A stretch of DNA of 64,000 bases from Halorubrum sp. BV1 (GTDB lineage Archaea; Halobacteriota; Halobacteria; Halobacteriales; Haloferacaceae): positions 62,001-126,000 of the forward strand of contig NZ_JQKV01000006.1 of NCBI RefSeq assembly GCF_000746205.1, given 5' to 3'. Below, one piece after another: positions 52,214 to 60,693 of the stretch. The stretch's first letter is position 1; every line of letters begins with the position of its first letter. A model generated the notes under the pieces. It was given only the letters and a program-made list of their open reading frames with translations, was not told where the DNA came from and did no database searches. The position numbers and the translations under genes were made by a program.

Positions 52214-53104
52214 TCACTCCCAGCCCGGCGTCCCCGGTGCCCCCTCCCCGTCTTCCAGCTCGCGGACCAGCTCGTCGCGGTCGCGGACCGAGGCCGTCAC
52301 CGGTGTGCCGCGCTCTCCCGCGCGCTCGCGCCACTCGCGGACCGCCCGGCCGACCCACGAGTCCGCCTCCCGGACGCGCGCCGCGGCCTCGGCGGCGCGC
52401 TCGCGGTCCACGGACAGCGACGCGGGTCGCGAGCCGACGGCGACGCCGACGAACCGCGCCCTGTCGTCTGCGGCCGCGTCCCCGACGCGGAGGCGGGCGA
52501 CGACGCCGTCGAGTTCGTCGGGGTCCGGATGCGCGAACACGGTCGACCCGAGCGCCTGCGGGCCGAACGCCGGCGGCGGCGTGTCGTCGGGAACCGCGCC
52601 GTCGAGCAGGCGCTCGCCGCCGTCGGCGGCCTCGACGCGCTCGCACTCCGTCTCGGCGTCCAGCGCGAGGTTGTGTCCGGGGTAGCTCGCGCAGGTTCGC
52701 GGGTACCGGTCCGACCCGTGGATCCGGCACTGAAGGGTCGTCGGATCGAGGAAGACGCAGGCGTCGAGCCACCGCGGCTCGTCGGTGCCTATCGGAGCGA
52801 CGGGCTTCGGCGGCTTGCGGAGCCCGACGACGAAGACGGGGTGACCGTCGACGGCCGCGAGGTCGGTCCCGTCGACCGTGACGCGGTCGTCGCCCTCCGC
52901 GGGCTCGAACAGTCGCGGGACGAGCGCGTCGCCGAGGCCGTCGTCGACGAAGCGAGCGACCTCGTCGCGGGTGAGCGCCACCAGACCGTAGGTGTCGTCG
53001 AGGGGCGGCCGTGATCCCGCCCGGTCGGAGCCGGCGGCGGCCGCAGCGTCTATCGGCCGCCAGTCGACACAGCAGCCGGCACACCCCTCACAACGGAGGT
53101 CCAT
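52214..53104 (-). CDS. YkgJ-type cysteine-cluster protein
   Basis: A 296-residue protein with the YkgJ/Fe-S-like cysteine cluster at the N-terminus (CEGCAGCC) and further cysteines in CVFLDPTTLQCRIHGSDR and YPRTCASYPGH, typical of this zinc- or iron-cluster family. The family has no confirmed biochemical activity. The C-terminal half is acidic and variable. It is convergent with blh, 11 bp from its stop. The ATG at 53104 directly precedes the first Cys cluster. Confidence 0.8.
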   Translation of the reverse strand: MDLRCEGCAGCCVDWRPIDAAAAAGSDRAGSRPPLDDTYGLVALTRDEVARFVDDGLGDALVPRLFEPAEGDDRVTVDGTDLAAVDGHPVFVVGLRKPPKPVAPIGTDEPRWLDACVFLDPTTLQCRIHGSDRYPRTCASYPGHNLALDAETECERVEAADGGERLLDGAVPDDTPPPAFGPQALGSTVFAHPDPDELDGVVARLRVGDAAADDRARFVGVAVGSRPASLSVDRERAAEAAARVREADSWVGRAVREWRERAGERGTPVTASVRDRDELVRELEDGEGAPGTPGWE

Positions 53105-53189
53105 CGTGGTAGCTGTGCTAACGATTCTCGCACATATAAACGCTCGCGACGCGTCGCGGAGCCGTCTCTCGCGACTGCCGCTCCCGGGT

Positions 53190-54347
53190 TCACTCCCTCT
53201 CGACGCCGATCACGTGGGCGTCCGCGGGATCGAATCCCACGGCGATCTCTCCGGAGAGCGGGTTGCGTGTGCGTACCACGATCTCGCGGTCGCCCCAGTC
53301 GAGCGTCATCCGCGTCGTCTCGCCGAGGAACTCCGCGTTCGCGACGGTCGCAGTAATGCGGTTTCCGTCGCCGCCGATCCGCAGGTGCTCGGGCCGGACG
53401 CAGACCGTGAGCCGGTCGCCGGGAGCGGGTGACGGCCGCACGTCGCGGTCCCCGAGTCCGATCCGGAACCGCCGTCCGTCGACCTCGATCACGGTCTCGT
53501 CTTCGCCGCGTGCGCTGTTTCCGTCGTCGCGTGTGGCGGCCGTGCCGGCGTCGGCGGACTCGTCTCCCCGGGCGTCGACGACGCGGCCCGTAAACACGTT
53601 GTTGTCGCCGACGAACTCTGCGACGAACCGCGTGGCGGGCTCGCGGTACACCGTTCTGGGCGGTGCGACCTGCTCCGGCGTCCCTCCGGACATCACGGCG
53701 ACGCGGTCCGAGATCGCGAGCGCCTCTTCCTGGTCGTGGGTGACGTAGACGGTGGTGATCCCCAACTCGGACTGGATCGCTTTGACCTGCACGCGGAGGC
53801 GCTCGCGGAGCCGCGCGTCGAGCGCGCTCATCGGCTCGTCTAAGAGCAACACGTCGGGTCCCGGCGCGAGCGCCCGCGCCATCGCCACCCGCTGTTTCTG
53901 CCCGCCGGAGAGACTCTCCGGGTCTCGGTCGGCGGCGTCGGGCAGGTCGACAAGCTTCAGAAGCTCTGCGACGCGCTCTCCTCGGGTGACGCCGCCGGGC
54001 GGGTCCGCGAAGTTGAGCCCGTACGCGACGTTCTCGCCGACGGTCATGTGCGGGAACAGCGCGTAGTTCTGGAAGACGACGCCCACGTCGCGCGCTTCGG
54101 GCGGGACGCCGGCGACGGAGTCGCCGCCGAACCGTATCGTCCCCTCCGTGGGCGCTTCGAACCCCGCGATCAGCCGGAGCGTCGTCGTCTTCCCGCAGCC
54201 GGAGGGGCCGACCAAGGTGAAAAACTCCCCCTCGCGTACGCGGAGGCTCACGTCGTCGACCGCGGCGGTGTCGCCGTAGCGTTTGGTGACGCCGTCGAGC
54301 GCGACCGCGACGGGTTCGTGTGGCCCCTCAGACCCCACGACTCTCAC
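53190..54347 (-). CDS. ABC importer ATP-binding protein of a probable thiamine transporter
   Basis: A 385-residue ABC ATPase of the spermidine/iron/thiamine importer type. Walker A is GPSGCGKTT (Lys53), signature LSGGQKQRV, Walker B DVLLLDEPMSALD, and H-loop in VTHDQEE. A C-terminal TOBE-like domain is split by an acidic insertion. Possible starts are GTG 54347 or GTG 54338; either overlaps the end of the permease gene. It is the third gene of an operon with thiB- and thiP-like genes, which gives it the assigned substrate. Confidence 0.85.
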   Translation of the reverse strand: MRVVGSEGPHEPVAVALDGVTKRYGDTAAVDDVSLRVREGEFFTLVGPSGCGKTTTLRLIAGFEAPTEGTIRFGGDSVAGVPPEARDVGVVFQNYALFPHMTVGENVAYGLNFADPPGGVTRGERVAELLKLVDLPDAADRDPESLSGGQKQRVAMARALAPGPDVLLLDEPMSALDARLRERLRVQVKAIQSELGITTVYVTHDQEEALAISDRVAVMSGGTPEQVAPPRTVYREPATRFVAEFVGDNNVFTGRVVDARGDESADAGTAATRDDGNSARGEDETVIEVDGRRFRIGLGDRDVRPSPAPGDRLTVCVRPEHLRIGGDGNRITATVANAEFLGETTRMTLDWGDREIVVRTRNPLSGEIAVGFDPADAHVIGVERE

Positions 54348-56139
54348 CCCCGAGCCGCTCGATCACGACGAAACTGCAGCCGGTGACGACGAGCAAGACG
54401 ACGCCCATTGCGGTCGCCGGTCCGAGCCGCCGCCCGATGAAGCGTTCGATGGCGATCGGCATCGTGTACGCGTCGGCCCCCGTCGCGAGCACGACCGTCG
54501 CCGTGAACTCGCCGATCGAGATGGCGAACGCGAACGCCGCGCCGGCGACGACGGCCGGCCACACGAGCGGTAGTTCCACGTCCCGAAGCGCCCGCGCCCG
54601 AGACGCGCCGAGCGCCCGCGCCGACTCGACGAGCGACCGGTCGAGCGCCTCCAATCCGGGCGCGACGGTTCGGACGACGAACGGGTACCCCGCCACCGCG
54701 TGGGCGACGACGATGGCGACCGCGCCGGACGCGGTGACCCGCCAGCCCGCGATCTCCACGCCGAAGACGAGCCCGCGAAGCAGGCCGAGCCCGACGACGA
54801 TCCCGGAGACGGCGAGCGGGGCCATCGCGGCGGCGTCGACCAGCTTCCGGCCGCGGTAGCGCCGGGTCGTCAACACAGCGACCACGACGCCCATCGGCAG
54901 CGCGAGCAGCGTCGCCCCGACCGCGAACCCGAGCGAGTTCCGGATCGCGGGCCACGGTCTGACCTGAAACGCGGCCGCGGTCCGCTGTCTCGCGGCCAGA
55001 AACCGGTAGTGCTCCAGCGTGAGCGTCCCGTCGCCGCCGGTCACGCTCGCGAGGATCATCGACGCGATCGGCGCGAGAAAAATGACCGCGGCGACGGCGA
55101 CGTAGGCGGCGAGTCCGACGCGCGACACCCACTCGCGGGCCGTCGGCGTCGACGGCACAAGCGGCTTGCGGGGGAGCGGCCGCGCCCCGCGCGACCGGAC
55201 CGCGCTTTGCGCCTCGTACCGGAGGTACGCGAGCAGAACGCCGAGCGAGATGACGAGTTCGATGATCGCGAGCGCGGCCGCCTCGGCGTAGCTCAGGTCG
55301 CGAACGAGCCGGTAGACGAACACCTCGACGGTCGCGAGCTGGAACCCGCCGAGCGCGAGCACGATGGGGAACGTGCCGAACGTGAACACGAACGTGAGTG
55401 CCGCGCCCGTCAACACCGCCGGATACACTTGCGGCGCGACCACGTCGACGAAGGCTCGCAGTGGTCCCGCGCCGAGGCTCCGTGCCGTCTCGATCGCGCC
55501 GGCGTCGACCGACTCCCACGCCGCGGTCGTCACCCGCGCGACGAGCGGAGCGTTGTAGAAGGCGTGGGCGATCACGATCGCCTCAAGCGTGAACAACAGG
55601 TCCACCGCGGGAAGCCCGAGCGCGCCGAGCATCGCGTTGAGCGTCCCGTTGCGTCCGAAGGTGGCGACGAAGCCGACCGCAACCATAATCGACGGGAGCA
55701 CGAACGGGACGATAGTCAGCGATCGGATCGTCCGCCGGCCGGGGAACTCGAAGCGCGCGAGCAGGTACGCGGCCGGGAGGCCGAGCGCGACGCTCGCGAC
55801 CGTCGACAGCGCGGCCTGATACGCGGTGAAGCCGACGATCCCGAGCCGCCGGTCCGGCGAGACGAGGTCGCGAGCGACCGCCGCCGGGGGGTCGCCGGCG
55901 AGCAGCCGCGCCGCTTCGCCGAAGTAGAACGGGTCGCGGAGGATCTCCGCGAACGCCCCGAGAGAGACGCCGCCGTCGACGCGGACCGCCTCGATCAGGA
56001 CGGTGCCGACGGGGTAATAGAAGGCGACGACGAGCGTGGCGCTCGTCGCGACCGCGAGCAGCGTCAGCAGCCGTCCTTCGAGGCGGTCGGAGAGAGACTG
56101 GTTCCCGCCGTCCCGCTGAGCGCGTCGACGGTCGTTCAC
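54328..56139 (-). CDS. thiP: ABC importer permease, two-domain, probable thiamine transporter
   Basis: A 603-residue permease with about 12 hydrophobic segments. Each half contains an EAA-type loop near its end (AWESVDAGAIETARSLGAG and LEALDRSLVESARALGAS) that docks with the ATPase. This fused double-permease layout is typical of ThiP and the iron-binding FbpB class. The start is a GTG at 56139, seven bases after the stop of the binding-protein gene. The thiamine assignment comes from the neighbouring binding protein; an iron or other cation substrate is not excluded. Confidence 0.85.
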   Translation of the reverse strand: MNDRRRAQRDGGNQSLSDRLEGRLLTLLAVATSATLVVAFYYPVGTVLIEAVRVDGGVSLGAFAEILRDPFYFGEAARLLAGDPPAAVARDLVSPDRRLGIVGFTAYQAALSTVASVALGLPAAYLLARFEFPGRRTIRSLTIVPFVLPSIMVAVGFVATFGRNGTLNAMLGALGLPAVDLLFTLEAIVIAHAFYNAPLVARVTTAAWESVDAGAIETARSLGAGPLRAFVDVVAPQVYPAVLTGAALTFVFTFGTFPIVLALGGFQLATVEVFVYRLVRDLSYAEAAALAIIELVISLGVLLAYLRYEAQSAVRSRGARPLPRKPLVPSTPTAREWVSRVGLAAYVAVAAVIFLAPIASMILASVTGGDGTLTLEHYRFLAARQRTAAAFQVRPWPAIRNSLGFAVGATLLALPMGVVVAVLTTRRYRGRKLVDAAAMAPLAVSGIVVGLGLLRGLVFGVEIAGWRVTASGAVAIVVAHAVAGYPFVVRTVAPGLEALDRSLVESARALGASRARALRDVELPLVWPAVVAGAAFAFAISIGEFTATVVLATGADAYTMPIAIERFIGRRLGPATAMGVVLLVVTGCSFVVIERLGGESRGV

Positions 56140-56146
56140 GGCGCGA

Positions 56147-57448
56147 TCAGTTCTCGGCGAACTGGCGTTCCCACGCTTCGATCCACCCGCCGACCGAGCC
56201 CCGTAGCTCGTCGTATGAGAACGTCACCGGATCGGCGGGTTCCTGTGCCAGTTCGGCGTAGTCGTCTGGCAGCGTCGCGGTGTCCGTGGCCGGGAACGCG
56301 ACGTTCCGCTGGGCGATCTCGCCTTGGACTTCCGGTTCGAGCATGAACGACATGAACTCACGGGCGAGATCCGGCCGGTCGGTCTCCGCGAAGACGGCCA
56401 TCCCCTCGGGAGTGGCGTACGCCTGATCGTTCAGAAAGCGGATCTGGTGTTCCTGTAAGTTCGCCCCCTCCATGTCCGCGAACACCTGATCGGTCGAGTA
56501 GGAGACGACCATGGGGGCCTCGCCGTTCGACCACGCGGTGTAGGCGTCGTCCCACGACCCGAGCACCCGCACGTCGTTGGCCTGGAGGTCCGTCCAGTAG
56601 TCGAGGTAGTCGTAGTCCGGGTCGCCGTCCTCGCCCTCGACGGCTCCGTCCGGCCCGTCGCCGAACCGGTTGACAGTGTGGAGGAGGAAGGCGCGACCGG
56701 TCGCGGACGAGCCCGGGTTCTGCGCGATGAGCGCCCCCGCGTGCTCGGGGTCGAGGAGTCCCTCGAAGGTCGCCGGAGCCTCCGCCTCTGTCCCGTCGTA
56801 CACGAGGCTCACGTACCCGGTGTCGAAGGGGACGGCGCGGCCGAACGGGTCGAACGACAGCCCGTCGCGGACGTCCTCGGCTCCGCTGATCTCGCCCGCC
56901 TCCGCGAACAGCTCGTCGTCGAGCTCGCTGTCGATCCGAACCAAGTCTTCGGTGTTGAAGCCGACGTAGACGTCGGCGTCGATCCCGACGCCGGACTGCG
57001 CGCGCTCGACGTAGTAGTTGATCTCGTTGTCCGGCGTCGCCCACTCCAGCGTGGCGTCGAACCGACTCTCGAACTCCGATTTGAGCCACTCGCCCGGACT
57101 CACCGACGGCGCGTCGATGAAGTTGGTGTACGTCGCGACGGTGAGCGTCGGTTTCCCCTCGTCTCCCTCACCTTCGTCCTCCTCTTCGCTCGTGTCGTCG
57201 TCGCCCGCGTCGCCGCCAGAGCCGGCACCGTCGTCGCCAGATTCCTCGTCGCCGTTCGTCCGCTCGGCGCTACAGCCCGCGAGCGCAGCGGCTCCGGCCG
57301 CACCGCCGAGCGCGAGGATTCGTCGCCGGGTGTGCCGGTCGGTCGCGCTGATCGATTCGGTGTCGGCGGCGCGGCTGCCGAGGCCGTCGTCGCCGGTACC
57401 GGTATCGCTCGGAGAACCGCGACCGCCAGCCGTCGCGTCGTCGGTCAT
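56147..57448 (-). CDS. thiB: Tat-exported lipoprotein binding protein, probable thiamine-binding ThiB
   Basis: A 433-residue solute-binding protein. A twin-arginine signal (RRR at 41-43) is followed by a hydrophobic stretch and lipobox LAGC (Cys59), as in haloarchaeal Tat lipoproteins; an acidic Gly/Asp/Glu linker to about residue 100 precedes the binding domain. The domain resembles E. coli ThiB in order: LTVATYTNF, DVYVGFNTEDL, AVPFDTGYVSLVY, DDAYTAWSNGEAPMVVSY and AVFAETDRPDLAREFMSFML. It is the first gene of an operon with permease and ATPase genes. A CCGAGTA direct repeat lies between its TATA box and start. Confidence 0.83.
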   Translation of the reverse strand: MTDDATAGGRGSPSDTGTGDDGLGSRAADTESISATDRHTRRRILALGGAAGAAALAGCSAERTNGDEESGDDGAGSGGDAGDDDTSEEEDEGEGDEGKPTLTVATYTNFIDAPSVSPGEWLKSEFESRFDATLEWATPDNEINYYVERAQSGVGIDADVYVGFNTEDLVRIDSELDDELFAEAGEISGAEDVRDGLSFDPFGRAVPFDTGYVSLVYDGTEAEAPATFEGLLDPEHAGALIAQNPGSSATGRAFLLHTVNRFGDGPDGAVEGEDGDPDYDYLDYWTDLQANDVRVLGSWDDAYTAWSNGEAPMVVSYSTDQVFADMEGANLQEHQIRFLNDQAYATPEGMAVFAETDRPDLAREFMSFMLEPEVQGEIAQRNVAFPATDTATLPDDYAELAQEPADPVTFSYDELRGSVGGWIEAWERQFAEN

Positions 57449-57450
57449 TA

Positions 57451-57480
57451 CCGAGTAATCACACCGAGTAGTTATAAAAC
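57451..57480 (-). promoter_or_regulatory. thiB promoter with CCGAGTA direct repeat
   Basis: On the minus strand GTTTTATAAC (57471-57480) is a TATA box about 27 bp from the ATG at 57448. Between them the plus strand carries CCGAGTA at 57451-57457 and 57464-57470, centred 13 bp apart. A regulator bound there would block transcription start. No RNA element resembling a TPP riboswitch is visible. Confidence 0.55.
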
Positions 57481-57508
57481 GGTCCGTGTCGGTCTGCGCG
57501 TGTCGCGA

Positions 57509-58042
57509 TCAGAAGAAGCCCTTGACGGCGTTTATGACGCCCCACGTCACCTGCTTTCTTATCTTTCCGTCCTCGCCAGTGATGACGATCCCTTCGACCG
57601 TGCCGTCGGTTCGCTCGCCGTTCCGGACGTTCTGGACGAACCCCGGCACGGGATTGTCGCTGTCCGCGAGCGACTGCGCCGTCTCGCGGGTCATGAGCAT
57701 CTTGAGATCGGCGTCGTCGTTTCTCGACTGTTCGAGTTCGGTGATGGTCCCGTCGCCGGTCATCCGGAAGGAGAACACGACGTCCGTCTCGACGATGTAG
57801 ACGTTGACGGTGTTGCCTCTGATCCGATCGTACACTCGCTCCTCGGCGAAGCTCATGTCGACCTCACCGATGTTGCTGTTGTACTGCGGCTGCATGCGCT
57901 CTAGATCGCTGAAGAGGTTGTCGGCCCACGCGGGCTGGTCGGCTGACTGCCCGCTCGACTGCGCGACGACCGATCCCGCGCCGCCGACGAGCGCGACTGC
58001 GACGAGGAGCGCGACGCCAACTCGGACGATAGTCGATGACAT
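57509..58042 (-). CDS. Secreted protein with Sec signal peptide
   Basis: A 177-residue protein with a Sec-type signal (hydrophobic core about residues 7-23, probable cleavage after VVA near residue 27). The remainder is acidic with a pattern like a mixed alpha/beta domain (VNVYIVETDVVFSF, DGTITEL, TRETAQSLADSDNPVPGF) and ends with an amphipathic helix VTWGVINAVKGFF. No family is recognised. It lies upstream of thiB on the same strand but far enough (60 bp) to have its own promoter or be read with it. Confidence 0.7.
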   Translation of the reverse strand: MSSTIVRVGVALLVAVALVGGAGSVVAQSSGQSADQPAWADNLFSDLERMQPQYNSNIGEVDMSFAEERVYDRIRGNTVNVYIVETDVVFSFRMTGDGTITELEQSRNDDADLKMLMTRETAQSLADSDNPVPGFVQNVRNGERTDGTVEGIVITGEDGKIRKQVTWGVINAVKGFF

Positions 58043-58165
58043 ACGAGGTAGTTCGCGGGCAACGTATTTGGAGATTGGGGCCGCGACCCGGATCGTCGAC
58101 CGCGACGTGCGATCGGCTCCCGTGAAGACAGTCAGCTATTTGCGCCCCGGCGGTCTTCCGGCGGC

Positions 58166-58909
58166 ATGGACGAGACGACGGTCAGATTCCTCGGTACCGG
58201 CGACCCGCTCGGCACCGGCGGCCGGCTCCAGACTAGCATCCACGTCGATACGGGTTCGACGCGCCTGCTCGTCGACTGCGGGGCGTCGGCGCTCTCCGAG
58301 ATGAACCGTTACGACCTAGATCGCAACGAGATCGGCACGATCCTCCTCACGCACCTCCACGGCGACCACTTCGCCGGCATCCCCTTTTTCGTCCTCGACG
58401 CGCAGTTCGCCTCCGAGCGGACCGAGCCGCTCACGATCGTCGGCCCGCCCGGAACCGAGTCGCGGGTTACGGAGGCGATGGAGGTGTTCTTCCCCGGGCT
58501 CTCCGAGGTGGATCAGGCCTTCGACATTGAGTTCGTGGAAATAGAGCCCGGCGCGGCGACGAGCGTCGGCCCGATCGACGTGCGGCCGTACCCCGCAGAC
58601 CACCCGAGCGGCGACCCCTCCTACGCACTCCGCGTCGAGGTCGACGGCGCGACGATCACCTACTCCGGCGACACGGCGTGGGTCGACGACCTCGTCGCCG
58701 CCGCCGCCGGGGCCGACCTCTTCATCTGTGAGGCGTACGCCTTCGACGCCGACATCCCGTACCACATGACGTACACGACGTTCCGCGAACACGAGTCGGA
58801 GATCGACGCCGACCGGACGATACTGACCCACATGAGCACCACGATGTTCGACCGCCTCGACGAGGTCGACCACGAGTGCGCGACCGACGGGATGGTAGTC
58901 GAGATCTGA
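58166..58909 (+). CDS. MBL-fold metallohydrolase (RNase Z-like)
   Basis: A 247-residue metallo-beta-lactamase hydrolase. The N-terminal LGTGDPLGTGGRLQT and metal site HLHGDHFAG are followed by a DHPSGDPSYALRV segment, SGDTAW and a final HMSTTMF motif with the last His ligand, as in the RNase Z/PhnP-like branch. It lacks the long exosite of true tRNase Z. Substrate unknown. A second MBL protein is encoded at 6787-7614; they are not close relatives. Confidence 0.85.
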   Translation: MDETTVRFLGTGDPLGTGGRLQTSIHVDTGSTRLLVDCGASALSEMNRYDLDRNEIGTILLTHLHGDHFAGIPFFVLDAQFASERTEPLTIVGPPGTESRVTEAMEVFFPGLSEVDQAFDIEFVEIEPGAATSVGPIDVRPYPADHPSGDPSYALRVEVDGATITYSGDTAWVDDLVAAAAGADLFICEAYAFDADIPYHMTYTTFREHESEIDADRTILTHMSTTMFDRLDEVDHECATDGMVVEI

Positions 58910-58980
58910 TCGGCGTCGGCGATCGACCGCGGATATCTGTAGGGTTCGACCGCGGCTTTTCGCTCCAGAAACGGGCTGCA

Positions 58981-59057
58981 TTCCGACCCGCGAGACCGAC
59001 CGCGTTCCGACCCGCGAGACCGACCGCGTTCCGACCCGCGAGACCGACCGCTTTAAT
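58981..59057 (+). repeat. 24-bp tandem repeat, 3 copies, abutting the hisA TATA box
   Basis: Three copies of a 24-bp unit beginning TTCCGACCCGCGAGACC (58981-59004, 59005-59028, 59029-59051), followed immediately by CTTTAAT (59051-59057), the probable TATA box of hisA, 25-31 bp before its ATG. The last bases of each unit could also serve as BRE sequence. Confidence 0.8.
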
Positions 59058-59081
59058 CGCCGCCCGCCACTTCGCTCCCGT

Positions 59082-59822
59082 ATGACGCATTTCCCCGAGT
59101 TCGAGGTTATCCCCGCGGTCGACGTGCAAGACGGCGAGGTCGTTCAGTTGGTCGGCGGCGAGCGCGGCACGGGCAAACGCTACGGCGACCCCGTCGAAGC
59201 CGCGGAACGCTGGATCGACGCGGGGGCCGAGACGCTCCACCTCGTCGACCTCGACGGCGCGTTCGAGGGCGAGCGCGCGAACGCGGCCGCGATCGAGTCG
59301 GTCGTCGAGGCCGTCCCCGCGGGCGTCGGCCTCCAGCTCGGCGGCGGCATCCGTACCGCCGATGACGCTCGCGACCTCCTCGATCTGGGACTCGACCGCG
59401 TGATCTTGGGCACCGCGGCCGTCGAGTCGCCCGAGATCGTCGCCGCGATCGACGAGACCCACCCAAACAGCGTCGTCGTCAGCCTCGACGCGAAAGACGG
59501 CGAGGTCGTCGTGGGCGGGTGGACCGAGGGGACCGGCCTTGATCCGGCCGAGGCCGCGAGTCGCTACGCGGACCTCGGCGCTGGCGCGGTCCTGTTCACG
59601 AACGTCGACGTCGAGGGACAGCTGGCGGGGATCGACCGGACCGCGGTCGAACGCGTCGTCGAGGCGGTCGACGTCCCGGTCGTCGCCTCGGGCGGAGTCG
59701 CGACGACCGACGACGTGGTCGCCCTGAAGGAGGCCGGCGCGGCCGCGGTCGTCGTCGGCACCGCGCTCTACGAGGGAACGTTCACGCTGCGAGAGGCGCA
59801 GGCGGCCGCGGACGATGCCTGA
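59082..59822 (+). CDS. hisA: Phosphoribosylformimino-5-aminoimidazole carboxamide ribotide isomerase
   Basis: A 246-residue TIM-barrel enzyme of histidine biosynthesis. The first catalytic Asp is in IPAVDVQDGEVVQLV (about residue 11) and the second in SLDAKDGEVVVGGW (about residue 132), with phosphate-binding loops GGGIRT and ASGGVATTDD. Length matches the family. HisB is encoded about 2.4 kb downstream, but the two are separated by transporter and stress-protein genes on the other strand. Confidence 0.95.
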   Translation: MTHFPEFEVIPAVDVQDGEVVQLVGGERGTGKRYGDPVEAAERWIDAGAETLHLVDLDGAFEGERANAAAIESVVEAVPAGVGLQLGGGIRTADDARDLLDLGLDRVILGTAAVESPEIVAAIDETHPNSVVVSLDAKDGEVVVGGWTEGTGLDPAEAASRYADLGAGAVLFTNVDVEGQLAGIDRTAVERVVEAVDVPVVASGGVATTDDVVALKEAGAAAVVVGTALYEGTFTLREAQAAADDA

Positions 59823-59846
59823 TCTCGCTCTCTCCCCGGGACTCTC

Positions 59847-60692
59847 TCACTCCTCTGGACGCGCGCGTTGCACAACGAGCACGGGTCCGAGGAACCGGTC
59901 TGCGACCTTCTCGGACGGCATTCCGAACACGAACGTCGTGACCGAGGGGTCGGTCTCGCCCATCACGACCGCGTCGTGTGACGCCGCCCGGCTCGCGATT
60001 GCGTCGATCGGAACGTCGGCGTCCTCGACGACCGTCTCGATCGCGTCGGCGTCCACGCCGCGCTCGACGAGGTCCGACCGGGCTCCGCTCAGGAACGACT
60101 CGCCGTCTTCGATCGATTCGCCCTCGTCGAGGGCGTGGTACAGCGTCACGTCCACGTCCGCGTCGGCGAACAGCCCGGCGACGAGCCGCGTGTTCCGTCC
60201 GACGCCGACCGTGCCGCGGAGCGCGACGAGCACCGAATCCACGCGCTCCGTGCTGTTCGGGACCAACACCGCGAGACAGTCGTATTCGTAGATGAGCCGG
60301 TCGATCGTGGTCTCCTTGTCGTGTGTGAACACGAGACGCGTCTCGACGTCGGCCCCGGCGTCGGTGAGCGTGTCGGCGAACGACTCGAGCTTCGACATCC
60401 CCGTCTCGCCGAACTGCTCGCGCGCCTGCTCGGTCGCGGTCTGGTCGGGAATGACGTGATAGCCGCACAGAACGACGTGGGCGTTCGCGAGCAGTGCGGG
60501 CGTTCCGGTCGGGATCGATTCGCCCTCCAACACCTCGATCGGAACGAGCACGGACGGCCGCTCGTCTCCCGGCTGCCCCCCGTCGGGAGTCGGCTCTCCG
60601 GTCTCGGCCGGTCCGCCGCCCCCGGCCGGTCTGCCAGTCTCGCTCGCTCTTTCGTCCCCGGTCGATCCGCCGCCTTGCGTGGGTTCGGTCAT
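59847..60692 (-). CDS. Double universal stress protein (UspA-type)
   Basis: A 281-residue protein with two UspA-like halves (about 45-170 and 175-280). Nucleotide-binding signatures are degenerate: the second half has GETDPSVTTFVFG and ends in GPVLVVQRA. The N-terminal 40 residues are a Gly/Pro/Thr/Glu low-complexity repeat with GRPAGGGG-like units. The start is ATG 60692, one base after the stop of the amino-acid permease gene. Haloarchaeal permeases are often linked with a Usp protein that may regulate transport. Confidence 0.83.
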   Translation of the reverse strand: MTEPTQGGGSTGDERASETGRPAGGGGPAETGEPTPDGGQPGDERPSVLVPIEVLEGESIPTGTPALLANAHVVLCGYHVIPDQTATEQAREQFGETGMSKLESFADTLTDAGADVETRLVFTHDKETTIDRLIYEYDCLAVLVPNSTERVDSVLVALRGTVGVGRNTRLVAGLFADADVDVTLYHALDEGESIEDGESFLSGARSDLVERGVDADAIETVVEDADVPIDAIASRAASHDAVVMGETDPSVTTFVFGMPSEKVADRFLGPVLVVQRARPEE

Positions 60693-60693
60693 C

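Noticed and set aside
54700..56346. Long plus-strand frame opposite the thiP-like permease
   Set aside because: The frame is very charged and without domains, and the opposite strand encodes a typical double permease.
57449..57508. TPP riboswitch upstream of thiB
   Set aside because: The interval is too short and none of the conserved THI-box sequences is present; the TATA box is directly in front of the start.
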